Source of the DNA: Candidatus Abyssobacteria bacterium SURF_17
GTDB lineage: Bacteria; Abyssobacteria; SURF-5
Direction: 5' to 3'
Assembly: GCA_003598055.1 (NCBI GenBank)
Contig: QZKI01000001.1
Span: forward strand, 1 to 45,483
Length of the DNA stretch: 45,483 nt
A program made the position numbers and the translations under genes. The notes below the pieces were generated by a model. The model worked only from the letters and a program-made list of their open reading frames with translations, made no database searches and was not told where the DNA came from. Of this stretch, positions 16,312 through 24,725 are shown in pieces. Every line of letters begins with the position of its first letter. Position 1 is the first letter of the stretch.

Positions 16312-19047
16312 TTATTCATTCTCATTTTTGGGAACTGCTTTTCTTACCCACAGGGAATGATGTTGCTCAAGCCATGAGCGAGGGACTCGACCCGTGAAGA
16401 TTGCTTTCAGAGTCACCGGAGCAAGGAGAACAACAACGTAGAAATGGACCATTCCGGCAATGATGAACAAAGCGGCCATGGCGAGATGAATCGTATAGCT
16501 CACCCGCACAAGCCCGGCGGCGAAAGCATCGGGGAACCACATCGCGATACCCGTCACAAGCATTACAGCAGTACATACCATGACCCACCACAGAAGGAGT
16601 TTTTGACCGGCGTTAAATCTGCCAGCATGAATGGCATGCTTGCCCCCCAGGTATCCGCCAAGTTTCCGCAACCACTCTATGTCGTGCGGCTTTAGGGCTG
16701 CATGCCGAATCCATAAGAGGCCTGTCAATAGTCCGGCAATGGCGAACACAACTCCTGCAAGCGGGTGAACAGTCTGCGCAAGTTTCTGCATTTCGGGATA
16801 GAGCGCCAGTGGATTGTTCCGGCCTAAGAGGAAGCATATTCCTGAAACCGTGAGAATCGCGAAGCTCACGAACGAGAAATAGTGAGCGACTCTTTCGAGA
16901 ACGCCGAATCGCACGACTTCGATGTCGTCCACAACAGAATCCGCCGGCTTCGGCCCGAACACGATGTAATGCAGAATTAGGAGGAATCCGACAATGAAAA
17001 AGGCTCCGATAGACCACGGCCTGAGAATGTTCTCACGCCATGCGCCAACCTGAACCGTAAGTGTTGAGTACCCGAGGTCTTCATGCATTGGCGCGGTAAT
17101 GCGAAAGCCCTCCGTCGTGAAAGGGTCTCGGAGAGCCGCAGCGGCAAAGAAATGCGAATTCGTCGTATGACATTCCGTGCATCCTTTTGACCCGAGCGCG
17201 GCTTTGGCGGGAGCCACATCATGGCTCAACTTGAAGACCGATCCGTAGGGACTGTATTCATACGAATGTTTTTCCAATACGCGGTATTGTCCGGGAGACC
17301 GGTAGAGCTTGTCTCCGTTTACGAATACCACTTGTTTTCCCTCGAGTGTGGCGCCTTCTTCTCGCAGCGCCTCCGTGACCGAGTCTATGATTGCGCTGAT
17401 CTCCTCGGGTCTGTTGATATCGGCGTAACCGTCATCATTATCGTCCCGGATGACAGAGAGCTTGGGGTAACTTGAAGGGTCAGCCTTGTGCCGGCTCCAC
17501 ATTTTGACCATTTGCCTCATAAGCGGCTGGCCGAGCGCGGTCTGTCCTTCGGCCTCGATGCCGACCCAAACCGGGTAAAGTTTGCTGAGCGGATATATCT
17601 TCCCCTTGTACCATTCAAGGAACGGTTTGTATGGCGCTGTGGGCTGGAATTCAGATGTGAATCTTGCTTTTTCTCCGTAAAAGTTCCACGGAAGCATATC
17701 GGGACCATAGTAGGACCATATTCGTTTTCCGAACGGGATGAACGGACCTGAGTTCCACACAGTGCTGTCCTGCACGAGAGCAGCCTTTATCTGTCTTTCG
17801 GGCATGTGGCAAGTCTGACACGAAATCTTTTTCAGATGAAGTGGTGGGAATGCTGCATGTTGTGGCACCGGAGCTCCCAAGTGGCCTTTGGCATGGCATT
17901 CTTCGCAACTCATCATGGTATTGTCCAGGTCATCGCGCACGAGTGCGCCGGGGTCATCGCCCTTTGCGAATTGGTGCACTTCTTTTCCGGCGATTCGCAG
18001 GTCGGTTGCGTTGCTGCCGGCTGGATGACAATCCACGCACCGCAGTCCGGCTCGGATATGTACATCGGTTCTCGTTGTCCAGGCAGTTCCTTTCTTCTTC
18101 CAATCGGTTTCGTGGTGGCACTGCATGCATACACGGCTCGGCGGCTCTTTCACAATCGGGATTTTGACGGATCCATCGGAATCGAAGAGATTGCGATTGT
18201 ATTTGACCGTTGCGGGAACCCCATCTTTGACCGCACCCGAAACCTCTGCAAATCCGGCGCCTGCCGTCGCGGCCCATTTGAAATTCAGCCTGTCCACTTG
18301 CTGATCGCGATCTTTTTTGTCATAGGAGGGCAGGTGGCAAATCAAACAGTCGGCTTCGAGCACACCCGTTTCGGCCCAGCGAGCTTTGTAGTAGTCGCCA
18401 TCGAAATTGTTATCTGCGCCCGACGTCATTTCATTCGCCGGGTCGAGCATATATGTGTCATACCTGTTTCCGTTCCGGTCCAGTTCCATCGGGCCACCGC
18501 CTGGATGGCAGACCGCGCATTGGACGGTGAATTCGAACGAGGTCATATCTATTGCTTTGGCGTTTGAATTCTGCTTTTTCGCCAACTGGCGAAAGATGGG
18601 AGCGGGCGTTCACCACCGGCCTCCGTAATATCCGGGTGTTGTGACCCAGTCGTAGCGGCGCGCAAGCTCATCGGTCAGAGCCTCACCTCTGCCAGCCTGA
18701 AAATGAAAGCCTTCAGTGATTTTGGCGTAATCGTGGCATCCCTGTGCGCCACAGGTTTGCTTCGGGCTGTATGGAACTTGTGAGTTGACTTCATTGAGGG
18801 GGTCTATGATTGTCCCATTCTCATCCTTCAGGTGAAACGGAGGGCACACAGCCACCGCGCTGGTCTTTCCCTTGGTCATTTCGGTGGAGGATAGGCTCCT
18901 CATCTCTGTTGCCTCGGCAAGGTCGGGGCCGGATACTGCCCAGATTAGGAGTATTGTCGAGAAAATGGCCGTTCTGAAGGAGCACTGTACGAATGCCGAG
19001 TATTGCACTTGAGGAGTTCTCATATATCGAAGCTTTGCAAAGCTCAT
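16312..19047 (-). CDS. Octahaem cytochrome c / cytochrome b fusion with in-frame TGA (candidate Sec)
   Basis: Read as one 911-residue protein with a TGA at codon 146 (18610-18612). After an N-terminal signal segment (about residues 26-45) comes a CX4CH site (99-105), then seven CXXCH sites near 177, 234, 307, 337, 381, 410 and 623: eight c-haems outside the membrane. The C-terminal 250 residues have about five transmembrane segments like the cytochrome b of formate dehydrogenases (RVAHYFSFVSFAIL, FNAGQKLLLWW, TIHLAMAALF), so it should exchange electrons with quinones. Both sides of the TGA are in one frame: GGRW-TGA-TPAPIFRQLAKK. The frame stays open for 766 codons beyond it, and no good start follows the TGA, so simple decay is unlikely. 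A hairpin follows the TGA with SECIS geometry. Without read-through the 3' part would lack a signal peptide. The start overlaps the upstream stop as ATGA. Alternatives are a sequencing error or a recent nonsense mutation. Confidence 0.75.
18577..18594 (-). promoter_or_regulatory. Candidate bacterial SECIS hairpin
   Basis: On the minus strand, TTTCGCC-AGTT-GGCGAAA forms a perfect 7-bp stem with a 4-base loop. It begins 16 bases after the TGA at 18610-18612, and its loop starts 23 bases after it. That lies within the spacing known for bacterial SECIS elements, and the loop has a G at its second position followed by U. It overlaps codons for FRQLAK, so coding constraint could also explain it. 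Confidence 0.55.
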
Positions 19048-19850
19048 GACGCTTCTCCCAATAGTTCCAGCAGTTCATTCCGTCCCTCCGCCGATTCAGC
19101 TTTCATGAGAGTTGGACAGTTGTCTGCTTCCGCCTCGCCGTTTGCAACGGCCGCCGCGAATGCCATGCATGTCGGCTTTCCGCACTTTCCGCAATTGGTT
19201 CTCGGAAGCAATTTGTATATGTCGAGCGCTGAAGGCGCCGCGCGCATCTCGAAGTCCGGCGTAATCTCATCTTTGTGGTCATGCGCCCACTGAATTTTCT
19301 CCCTTATCTCTTTCATGCAAAGCCATGCATCGAGCAAATCGTCGGCCTTTGCGACCCCGATTTTGTCCCGATACAGGCTTATCATCCGGATTCCTTTCTT
19401 ATAGGTCAAGACCGGTATTTCCGAACTATATTCGGCCGCCCTGAGTGTGGAATTGAGATAGGGCAGCAACGAGGCGATGTCCTGACCGTGATGGGCGATG
19501 AGGCGGATTTTGCTCGCGTCTGCAAAACACTGGGCGATGAACGTGAGCCACATCTTTTCGATGAAAGGATGATTCGGGGGGTCGTACGCGCTTGTGCTTC
19601 GGTCATCGGGCAGCCGCCTTTCGGGCTGAGGCAAATCGTAATGCCCCATTATCTCGATGCGATTGCCAATGATGAGTTCTCTGGCTTTGCCCGACATTTC
19701 GCTTGCCACGGATACGGCCCATAGTTGAATGGATGGCTCGACGGGCGATGGAACGAACCGTTGATGTGGCACGTTCCCTCTCCGGAGGCATTCGCGTACC
19801 TCCTCGAGCTCTCTGTGACTACTGAAGAAAGATGTTGAGTATCCCATCAT
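19044..19850 (-). CDS. [4Fe-4S] domain protein, CdhE/AcsC-type Cys motif
   Basis: A 268-residue cytoplasmic protein. Near the C-terminus, LLPRTNCGKCGKPTCMAFA then about 15 residues and another Cys (C-X2-C-X4-C-Xn-C) is the [4Fe-4S] domain found in corrinoid Fe-S proteins of the acetyl-CoA pathway. The preceding 90 residues (LLPYLNSTLRAAEY ... RMISLYRDKIGVAKADD) are shared with the protein at 20293-20820, so the two are paralogues. About 130 further N-terminal residues are unique. The start at 19850 has no ribosome site. A 35-codon ORF (19819-19926) coupled to the ferredoxin gene lies just upstream in another frame, so the true start may be 19926 with a frameshift. It overlaps the cytochrome gene as ATGA. 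Electron carrier role inferred. Confidence 0.75.
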   Translation of the reverse strand: MMGYSTSFFSSHRELEEVRECLRRGNVPHQRFVPSPVEPSIQLWAVSVASEMSGKARELIIGNRIEIMGHYDLPQPERRLPDDRSTSAYDPPNHPFIEKMWLTFIAQCFADASKIRLIAHHGQDIASLLPYLNSTLRAAEYSSEIPVLTYKKGIRMISLYRDKIGVAKADDLLDAWLCMKEIREKIQWAHDHKDEITPDFEMRAAPSALDIYKLLPRTNCGKCGKPTCMAFAAAVANGEAEADNCPTLMKAESAEGRNELLELLGEAS

Positions 19851-19926
19851 TCAGACAGAGTCCTGGGTGATCGGTCCGGGCAAGAAATGTGCACAACTCT
19901 CGAATGATATCGTTCAAAAAGCTCAT
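19819..19926 (-). pseudogene. 35-codon ORF, probable displaced 5' end of the [4Fe-4S] gene
   Basis: The ATG overlaps the ferredoxin stop as ATGA, the coupling used throughout this operon. The peptide MSFLNDIIRELCTFLARTDH then PGLCLNDGILNIFLQ looks like a folded-protein N-terminus. It meets a TAG at 19819-19821 inside the overlap with the 268-residue frame, which begins at 19850. Moving one base forward near CTTTCTTCAG would join them. The cause may be a sequencing indel, decay or recoding. Confidence 0.45.
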
Positions 19927-20207
19927 GTCCCGCTCTTGCCGTACCAGCGGTCTTTCAACTCCTTCAGCATGGTGAGCGGAGGAAACCCTATGGCTTGAGA
20001 AGGACAGAGACCGGCGCATGTGCTGCATTCGACGATGCAATTATAGGGCCGGGCTGCGACCGGCCGCGTATTTTGTTCGTCCCAATCGTAGGTGTTATGC
20101 GGACAGAACTCGAAGCATGTCTTGCATCCGTCGCACTTTTCGGCATCCACGGTTGGATACCACGGGATTTCTTGTCGCGGAATACCTTCCCATTCTAGCT
20201 GATCCAT
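19923..20207 (-). CDS. Ferredoxin, two Cys clusters
   Basis: A 94-residue cytoplasmic ferredoxin. Cluster one: CDGCKTCFEFCPHNTYDW, the C-X2-C-X2-C-X3-CP pattern. Cluster two: CIVECSTCAGLCPSQAIGFP, where the first spacing is C-X3-C in place of C-X2-C. Two [4Fe-4S] centres are expected. The start at 20207 has AGGAGG upstream. It lies between the two paralogous [4Fe-4S] proteins and should pass electrons between them and a partner. A role toward the membrane cytochrome is inferred from gene order only. Confidence 0.88.
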   Translation of the reverse strand: MDQLEWEGIPRQEIPWYPTVDAEKCDGCKTCFEFCPHNTYDWDEQNTRPVAARPYNCIVECSTCAGLCPSQAIGFPPLTMLKELKDRWYGKSGT

Positions 20208-20292
20208 CCGAGCATTCCTCCTGTTTCCTGAATCGATGTCTGGAGCCTTCGGCATCTTGCTCTCGAACTCCCTCTATCAGCAATACTTTTTT

Positions 20293-20820
20293 TCAATCCA
20301 CCTTTCCCAATAATTTCAGAAGCTGCGCGCTGTTTTGGCTCATCTGCGCATCCTGCAGCTCAACACATTTCTCGAGAACTGTCTCTCCATTGGCAAGCGC
20401 GGCAGCGAACGCCATACAGGTTGCTAGCCCGCACTTGCCGCAATTGGTTCTGGGAAGCAGCTTGAAGATGTCGAGCGGCTTAACGTCGGAGATGCTCCGG
20501 TACGAGGGTTTAATCTCTGCCTTTCTTTCGGCAACGGAGTTGATTGTTTCGCGAAGCCATTCAAATACTTCCTTGGCTTCGTCCTCGTCGCGCAGTCCGG
20601 CAATGCCGATCTGTTTCGGATACATGGCAAAGAGCCTGCCGTCGCGTCGAAACCGGAGGAACGGCGGGTCTTTTTCATAGATGCCCGGGCCTAGTTCCGC
20701 GTTCAGGTACGGCAAGAGGTCGGTCAGGTCATCGTCGAATTCGATAGAGGCCGCAACTCGTACTTCGGATGGCAAGCACTCGGGCGGCGCCACAGCCAGC
20801 CTGTAATTCTTGAGAAGCAT
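20293..20820 (-). CDS. [4Fe-4S] domain protein, paralogue
   Basis: A 175-residue cytoplasmic protein. The C-terminal LLPRTNCGKCGLATCMAFA and a later Cys give the same C-X2-C-X4-C-Xn-C [4Fe-4S] motif as the protein at 19044-19850. Its N-terminal half (DLLPYLNAELGPGIYEKDPP, LFAMYPKQIGIAGLRDEDEA) matches the middle of that paralogue. The start MLLKNYRLAV at 20820 has AGGGGA nearby; the frame is open to 20895. It follows the small thioredoxin by ten bases. In other genomes such domains occur beside small permeases and thioredoxins, but no activity is established. Confidence 0.78.
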   Translation of the reverse strand: MLLKNYRLAVAPPECLPSEVRVAASIEFDDDLTDLLPYLNAELGPGIYEKDPPFLRFRRDGRLFAMYPKQIGIAGLRDEDEAKEVFEWLRETINSVAERKAEIKPSYRSISDVKPLDIFKLLPRTNCGKCGLATCMAFAAALANGETVLEKCVELQDAQMSQNSAQLLKLLGKVD

Positions 20821-20830
20821 GGTAGGTCCC

Positions 20831-21070
20831 CTATTTCTTGAGCCACTTTTCGATGTCCGACGGCTTCGGCACTTTGCCCTCAATTTTCTTCTCACCGTCG
20901 ATGAACACGGCGGGTGTGAACATTACGCCTCTATTCACCATGGTGTCTATGTCGGTGACGTGTTCGACGGTCGCATCGATCCCAAGTTGCTTCACGACTT
21001 TTTCGACTTCCTGCGAAGTTTTCTGACACTTCGCGCAGCCGGGGCCGAAAATTTCAATTTTCATGTTCAT
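20831..21070 (-). CDS. Small thioredoxin-like redox protein (MTH895 type)
   Basis: A 79-residue cytoplasmic thioredoxin-fold protein. KIEIFGPGCAKCQKTSQEVE gives the Cys-X-X-Cys, and RGVMFTPAVFIDGEKKIEG gives the cis-Pro segment. ArsR-permease-small-thioredoxin trios with this domain are common in anaerobes. The start is 21070 (MNMKIEIF), with GAGGAAGGA just ahead; 21064 is also possible. It lies 171 bases after the permease, with repeat DNA in the gap, so it may be transcribed with it or from its own promoter. Confidence 0.85.
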   Translation of the reverse strand: MNMKIEIFGPGCAKCQKTSQEVEKVVKQLGIDATVEHVTDIDTMVNRGVMFTPAVFIDGEKKIEGKVPKPSDIEKWLKK

Positions 21071-21079
21071 TCCTTCCTC

Positions 21080-21235
21080 TTTAACCACGGATTTCACGGA
21101 TTACACGTATTATGAAAGAGAGCGAACCACCAAGGTATCACAAAGATACAAAGAAGGTCTTGGTTTCTCTTCTCCTTGGTGACTTGGTGTCTTGGTGGTT
21201 AGAATTCATTTCTTTGCGTCCTTGCGGTGAATAGA
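21080..21235. repeat. Inverted-repeat word block
   Basis: CACGGATTTCACGGATTACA is followed by an inverted repeat AACCACCAAG (21125-21134) / CTTGGTGGTT (21191-21200). It is the same family as 10391-10455, and it sits inside an apparent operon between permease and thioredoxin genes. Confidence 0.7.
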
Positions 21236-21241
21236 ATCGGT

Positions 21242-22411
21242 TCATGTCACGATTACACCATATATCATTCCACTGATTGTTGCCATGATGATTACAAGTA
21301 TGCAGTAGACGATCGTTTTCTGTGTTCCAATCACGCTCCGAATCACAATCATGTTCGGCAGGCTCAGCGCAGGGCCGGCCAGAAGAAGCGCGAGCGCGGG
21401 TCCGGGACCCATGCCGTTTCCGATCAGTCCCTGCAGAATGGGCACCTCAGTCAATGTGGCGAAGTACATGAATGCGCCGACAACTGAGGCGAACAGGTTG
21501 GCCCAGAGCGAGTTGCCGCCAACGAAACCGGCCACGTAGCGCGCGGGAATGAGACCGTTGTCGTATTCCGGCCTCCCCATGAGCATGCCTGCGGCGAGCA
21601 CGCCGGCGAACAACAGTGGCAGAATCTGCTTGGTGAAGCCCCACGTGGACTCGACCCATTCGCCAAGCTCTTCCCGCGTGAACCAGCGCCACAACATGAC
21701 GGCAAGAACGGCCAGGAACGCGATGGTGAGCGGCCAGTGGATGCGATAGACGGCGTCCCAGAAGCCGACGGGCTGCGCCGGCTTGCCCCATGCAGCGAAC
21801 ACCAGGATGAGCACCATCGTCGCAAAATAGAAGACTGTCTGGCCGAGCGGGCGGCCATCATCCACCGCCATCGCCACTCCACCGTTCAATTTTTTTTCAT
21901 TCTCTTCCTTACGATAAATGCCCGCCATGATGAGGCCGATGACAACGGAGAAAATGACGGCGCCGACGGCCCGCGCAAGTCCCAACTGCCAGCCGAGCAC
22001 GCGCGCAGTCAAAATGATAGCGAGAACATTGATGGCCGGGCCGGAATAGAGGAATGCTATGGCAGGGCCCAGACCTGCGCCGCGCCGGTGAATGCCAGCG
22101 AACAGAGGCAGCACCGTGCAGGAACACACGGCGAGGATTGTTCCGGAGACGGAGGCGACGCCGTAGGCCAACACCTTCTTGGCGTTCGCGCCGAAATACT
22201 TCATGACGGATGCCTGAGAGACGAAGCACGCGATTGCGCCCGCGATGAAGAAGGCGGGCACAAGACAGAAGAGCACGTGCTTCTGCGCGTATTCCTTGGT
22301 CATATAAAATGCTTCAACAAGGGAGCTTTGGAAGCGCGGGTGCGCGACAGGCAAGAAATAGGCGATGATAAACACCGCGATGATAAAGAGTAGTTTGGTA
22401 CGTTCTTTCAC
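21242..22411 (-). CDS. ArsP/DUF318-type permease
   Basis: A 389-residue membrane protein with about ten transmembrane segments. AVCSCTVLPLFAGIHRRGAG (about residues 94-113) holds the Cys pair typical of the ArsP/DUF318 permease family. The second half repeats the fold (MYFATLTEVPILQGLIGNGM, then LLLAGPALSLPNMIVI). Some ArsP proteins export trivalent organoarsenicals such as methylarsenite; many family members are untested. It lies directly downstream of an ArsR gene, which supports a metalloid substrate. The 53-base gap between the two genes holds a small ATGGCC-AAAC-GGCCAT hairpin (22432-22447). Confidence 0.85.
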   Translation of the reverse strand: MKERTKLLFIIAVFIIAYFLPVAHPRFQSSLVEAFYMTKEYAQKHVLFCLVPAFFIAGAIACFVSQASVMKYFGANAKKVLAYGVASVSGTILAVCSCTVLPLFAGIHRRGAGLGPAIAFLYSGPAINVLAIILTARVLGWQLGLARAVGAVIFSVVIGLIMAGIYRKEENEKKLNGGVAMAVDDGRPLGQTVFYFATMVLILVFAAWGKPAQPVGFWDAVYRIHWPLTIAFLAVLAVMLWRWFTREELGEWVESTWGFTKQILPLLFAGVLAAGMLMGRPEYDNGLIPARYVAGFVGGNSLWANLFASVVGAFMYFATLTEVPILQGLIGNGMGPGPALALLLAGPALSLPNMIVIRSVIGTQKTIVYCILVIIMATISGMIYGVIVT

Positions 22412-22464
22412 GGTTTTACCTCTATGGACTTATGGCCAAACGGCCATTGGTTTGCACAAAAAAA

Positions 22465-22785
22465 TTAGCGGGCCGACAGAATGTCGTGTTGTTCTTTCAA
22501 ATTTTCTTCCATTACCTGCTCGACGCACTCGAAGAAGTTCAGCACGCACGGCCGCGCCAGGCGGTAAAACGATCTTTGTCCATCCTTTCGGTCCTCGACA
22601 AGACCGGCCTGCTTAAGGATGGCAAGATGTTTCGACACGGTGGACTGGTCACTGCCGACGACGTCGACAAGGTCGCACACGCAGATTTCACCGCGCTCGT
22701 TCATTGCGTCAAGCATCATGAGACGGCTTGGATGGGCCATAGCTTTGAGGATATGCGCCCGCATTTCGTATAGTTTCTTGTTCAT
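22465..22785 (-). CDS. ArsR family regulator of the permease/redox run
   Basis: A 106-residue winged-helix repressor. GEICVCDLVDVVGSDQSTVS carries the Cys-X-Cys of As(III)-sensing ArsR proteins, followed by KHLAILKQAGLVEDRKDGQR with the wing. A further Cys (RPCVLNFFECVE) near the C-terminus could add to the metal site. The start has AAAGGAG eight bases ahead. It is the first gene of the run that ends at 13812 and probably controls it. It differs clearly from the ArsR at 12291-12653. Confidence 0.9.
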   Translation of the reverse strand: MNKKLYEMRAHILKAMAHPSRLMMLDAMNERGEICVCDLVDVVGSDQSTVSKHLAILKQAGLVEDRKDGQRSFYRLARPCVLNFFECVEQVMEENLKEQHDILSAR

Positions 22786-22815
22786 GGAGCTTGACTCCTT
22801 TATCGTTTCATTTCA

Positions 22816-22844
22816 ATATTACCATACAACCATTGATTTGTCAA
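22816..22844 (-). promoter_or_regulatory. Sigma-70-type promoter and possible ArsR operator
   Basis: On the minus strand: TTGACA (22839-22844), 17 bases, TAATAT (22816-22821). TCAAT and ATTGA half-sites flank a 14-base centre across spacer and -10, a possible operator for the adjacent ArsR. Confidence 0.75.
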
Positions 22845-22902
22845 GGCCCTCACTCCCCAAATTCCGGTGGCAGGCGCAAACCCCGGACTCGCGTGGAGCA
22901 GC

Positions 22903-23985
22903 CTACTTGCCAAACGGACAGGCCGGATATCGACATTCGCTACAATTGAGGCACAAACCGCCGTGTCCTAGCCGGGCGAGGTCCTCTGCGCCGATTCGCT
23001 CTCCAGCAAGAACGCGCGGCAAGACGAGGTCGAATACGGTCGCCTTGTGGTATAGCGCGCATGCCGGCACGCCCAGAATGGGCACGCAATCGCCCGCATC
23101 ACCGTTTCCGACATACGCCGCCAGCATCATTGCGCCCGGCAATACCGCCGAGCCGTATGCGATATCTCGGGCGCCCAGTTTGCGGATGGCGAACCGCGTC
23201 ACGTCGTCCGGATCGACCGACATTCCTCCGGTGGTGATGAGGAGGTCGGCTCCGGATTCGAGGCACGAGCGGAGCTCGCGCTCGATATGCGCTTCATCAT
23301 CGGGCGCATAGCGAACGGCCACAACCTCTCCTTCGAACTGTTCTATCTTCTCGCGAATAATAGGCGCGAAGCCGTCTTTGATCTTTCCATGGAACACTTC
23401 GGTTCCGGTGATGACTATGCCGGCACGAGGTTTGCGCATTTTCCTGACTTCAACGATTCCCTCACCGGCGACCGAGACGGCTTGCTCTACGACACTTCGC
23501 TTGACGACAAGGGGAATAGCACGCGTGCCTGCAACTCGATGGTTTTTCTTTACGACCGTATTATTGTGCAGCGTCGCGCACATAACATCGCCGAGCATAT
23601 TGAATCTCGTGAGGGTTTCGACATTCACCTTGAGGAGCCCGTCCCACGCGGCCAGCAGGTTGATTCTTCCCTCTTTCGGCTCGCCGTCCGACACTGCGCC
23701 CGGCCCCATGAGCGCTTTGGCCAGTTCGTGGGCGGCTTCGTCCTCGTGCATTTCATCATCTGAGATGGTCAGAACATAGACCTTCTCCTTGCCAAGCCGC
23801 TGTAAGTGGCAGACATCATCAGGCCGTATGATATGCCCCTTCCTGAATGCTCTGCCCTTGAACTCTCCCGGGCGTATCTCAGTAATGTCATGCGCCAATG
23901 GCATCCCCACTGCATCGGTGACAGGTAGCGTTCTGAAAGTGTGCCTCACGGGAGATTCCGCGCTTGTGACATCGCCTTCACACAT
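22903..23985 (-). CDS. Molybdopterin-binding domain protein with C-terminal Cys cluster
   Basis: A 360-residue cytoplasmic protein. Residues about 175-310 form a MoaB/MoeA-type molybdopterin-binding domain (GIVITGTEVFHGKIKDGFAP, then DLLITTGGMSVDPDDVTRFA). The N-terminal part resembles the other portion of such proteins (GRAFRKGHIIRPDDVCHLQR). The last 20 residues, LCLNCSECRYPACPFGK, hold four Cys and may bind an Fe-S cluster or Zn. It could sense or trim the cofactor in place of inserting metal. The start at 23985 has AAAGGAG six bases ahead. It lies just after FmdE and probably forms an operon with it. ModE and the exporter upstream support a Mo/W theme. Confidence 0.82.
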   Translation of the reverse strand: MCEGDVTSAESPVRHTFRTLPVTDAVGMPLAHDITEIRPGEFKGRAFRKGHIIRPDDVCHLQRLGKEKVYVLTISDDEMHEDEAAHELAKALMGPGAVSDGEPKEGRINLLAAWDGLLKVNVETLTRFNMLGDVMCATLHNNTVVKKNHRVAGTRAIPLVVKRSVVEQAVSVAGEGIVEVRKMRKPRAGIVITGTEVFHGKIKDGFAPIIREKIEQFEGEVVAVRYAPDDEAHIERELRSCLESGADLLITTGGMSVDPDDVTRFAIRKLGARDIAYGSAVLPGAMMLAAYVGNGDAGDCVPILGVPACALYHKATVFDLVLPRVLAGERIGAEDLARLGHGGLCLNCSECRYPACPFGK

Positions 23986-24046
23986 TGTTGTCTCCTTTGC
24001 TTCAATCGGCTGTCTTAGCCGACTTATGACAAGTTCGCAGAACGCG

Positions 24047-24640
24047 TCATAACAAAATTTTTTCTCCGATACGATAGTAGCCTCCGTGCGCACACGGTCG
24101 GCAAAGCACTCGTCCTTCGGTCCGAATTTCTCTCATGTCCTGCACACATTCGCCGCATTGCTGGCATTGTACCCGGCTGAGTGGTCTTCCGGGCATGTCC
24201 TCGGGTTTGAGTTTCACCTCCACCTGCATCGCCTCGAAGAGGTCATGTTCCGTCATGACCTTGTATGCCTCGAGTTGCGCTTTGTATCTGTCGCTCATTT
24301 CGGGGAAGAGAGCCACAGCCTGCTCGCGCGACTCCTCGCGCGCCAGCACGCGCACTGCCTTCCGAGTGCACAGGTTTACGAACGTCGCGGCCATCTTTCC
24401 GTAGTCCATGAACTTCATGGTCCGCTTTCCCAGAGAGCATCCGGTGACCGACTGAACTGCATCCGTGGCGCATCTATCCATTTCGACGAACACGATGATG
24501 TTCTTTCTGTCGGCGCCTTTGGGGTCGGATATGCCCGCTTCGCGCAGACCGACTATTGACATTCTCACTCCCAGAACCTGCCCGGGACAAAGGTGTCCGT
24601 GAACTCTGACGGACTGTTCAAGCAAAGCCTCGAAATCCAT
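24047..24640 (-). CDS. FmdE family protein
   Basis: A 197-residue protein. SVRVHGHLCPGQVLGVRMSI (about residues 10-29) is the FmdE signature with the conserved His and Cys, and DRCATDAVQSVTGCSLGKRT is the second conserved block. A C-terminal treble-clef-like zinc finger has CQQCGECVQD and LCRPCAHGGYY. The family is named after a protein that copurifies with formylmethanofuran dehydrogenase and is common in bacteria with molybdopterin enzymes; its role is unsettled. The start at 24640 follows AGGGGACAAA; a GTG five codons earlier is also possible. It is followed by the molybdopterin-binding gene after 61 bases. Confidence 0.88.
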   Translation of the reverse strand: MDFEALLEQSVRVHGHLCPGQVLGVRMSIVGLREAGISDPKGADRKNIIVFVEMDRCATDAVQSVTGCSLGKRTMKFMDYGKMAATFVNLCTRKAVRVLAREESREQAVALFPEMSDRYKAQLEAYKVMTEHDLFEAMQVEVKLKPEDMPGRPLSRVQCQQCGECVQDMREIRTEGRVLCRPCAHGGYYRIGEKILL

Positions 24641-24725
24641 TTTGTCCCCTTTCACGCATCTGTCAGTGCTGCGAATGATTCACTGTCCAAAACGCAGGAA
24701 GATGTGAACACTTCCGCGGGGCCCC

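Noticed and set aside
18610..18612. Annotating two separate genes split at the TGA
   Set aside because: The 3' part would lack a signal peptide and a ribosome site although it carries seven periplasmic haem motifs, and the frame is continuous with the upstream part, so one gene with recoding is the better reading.
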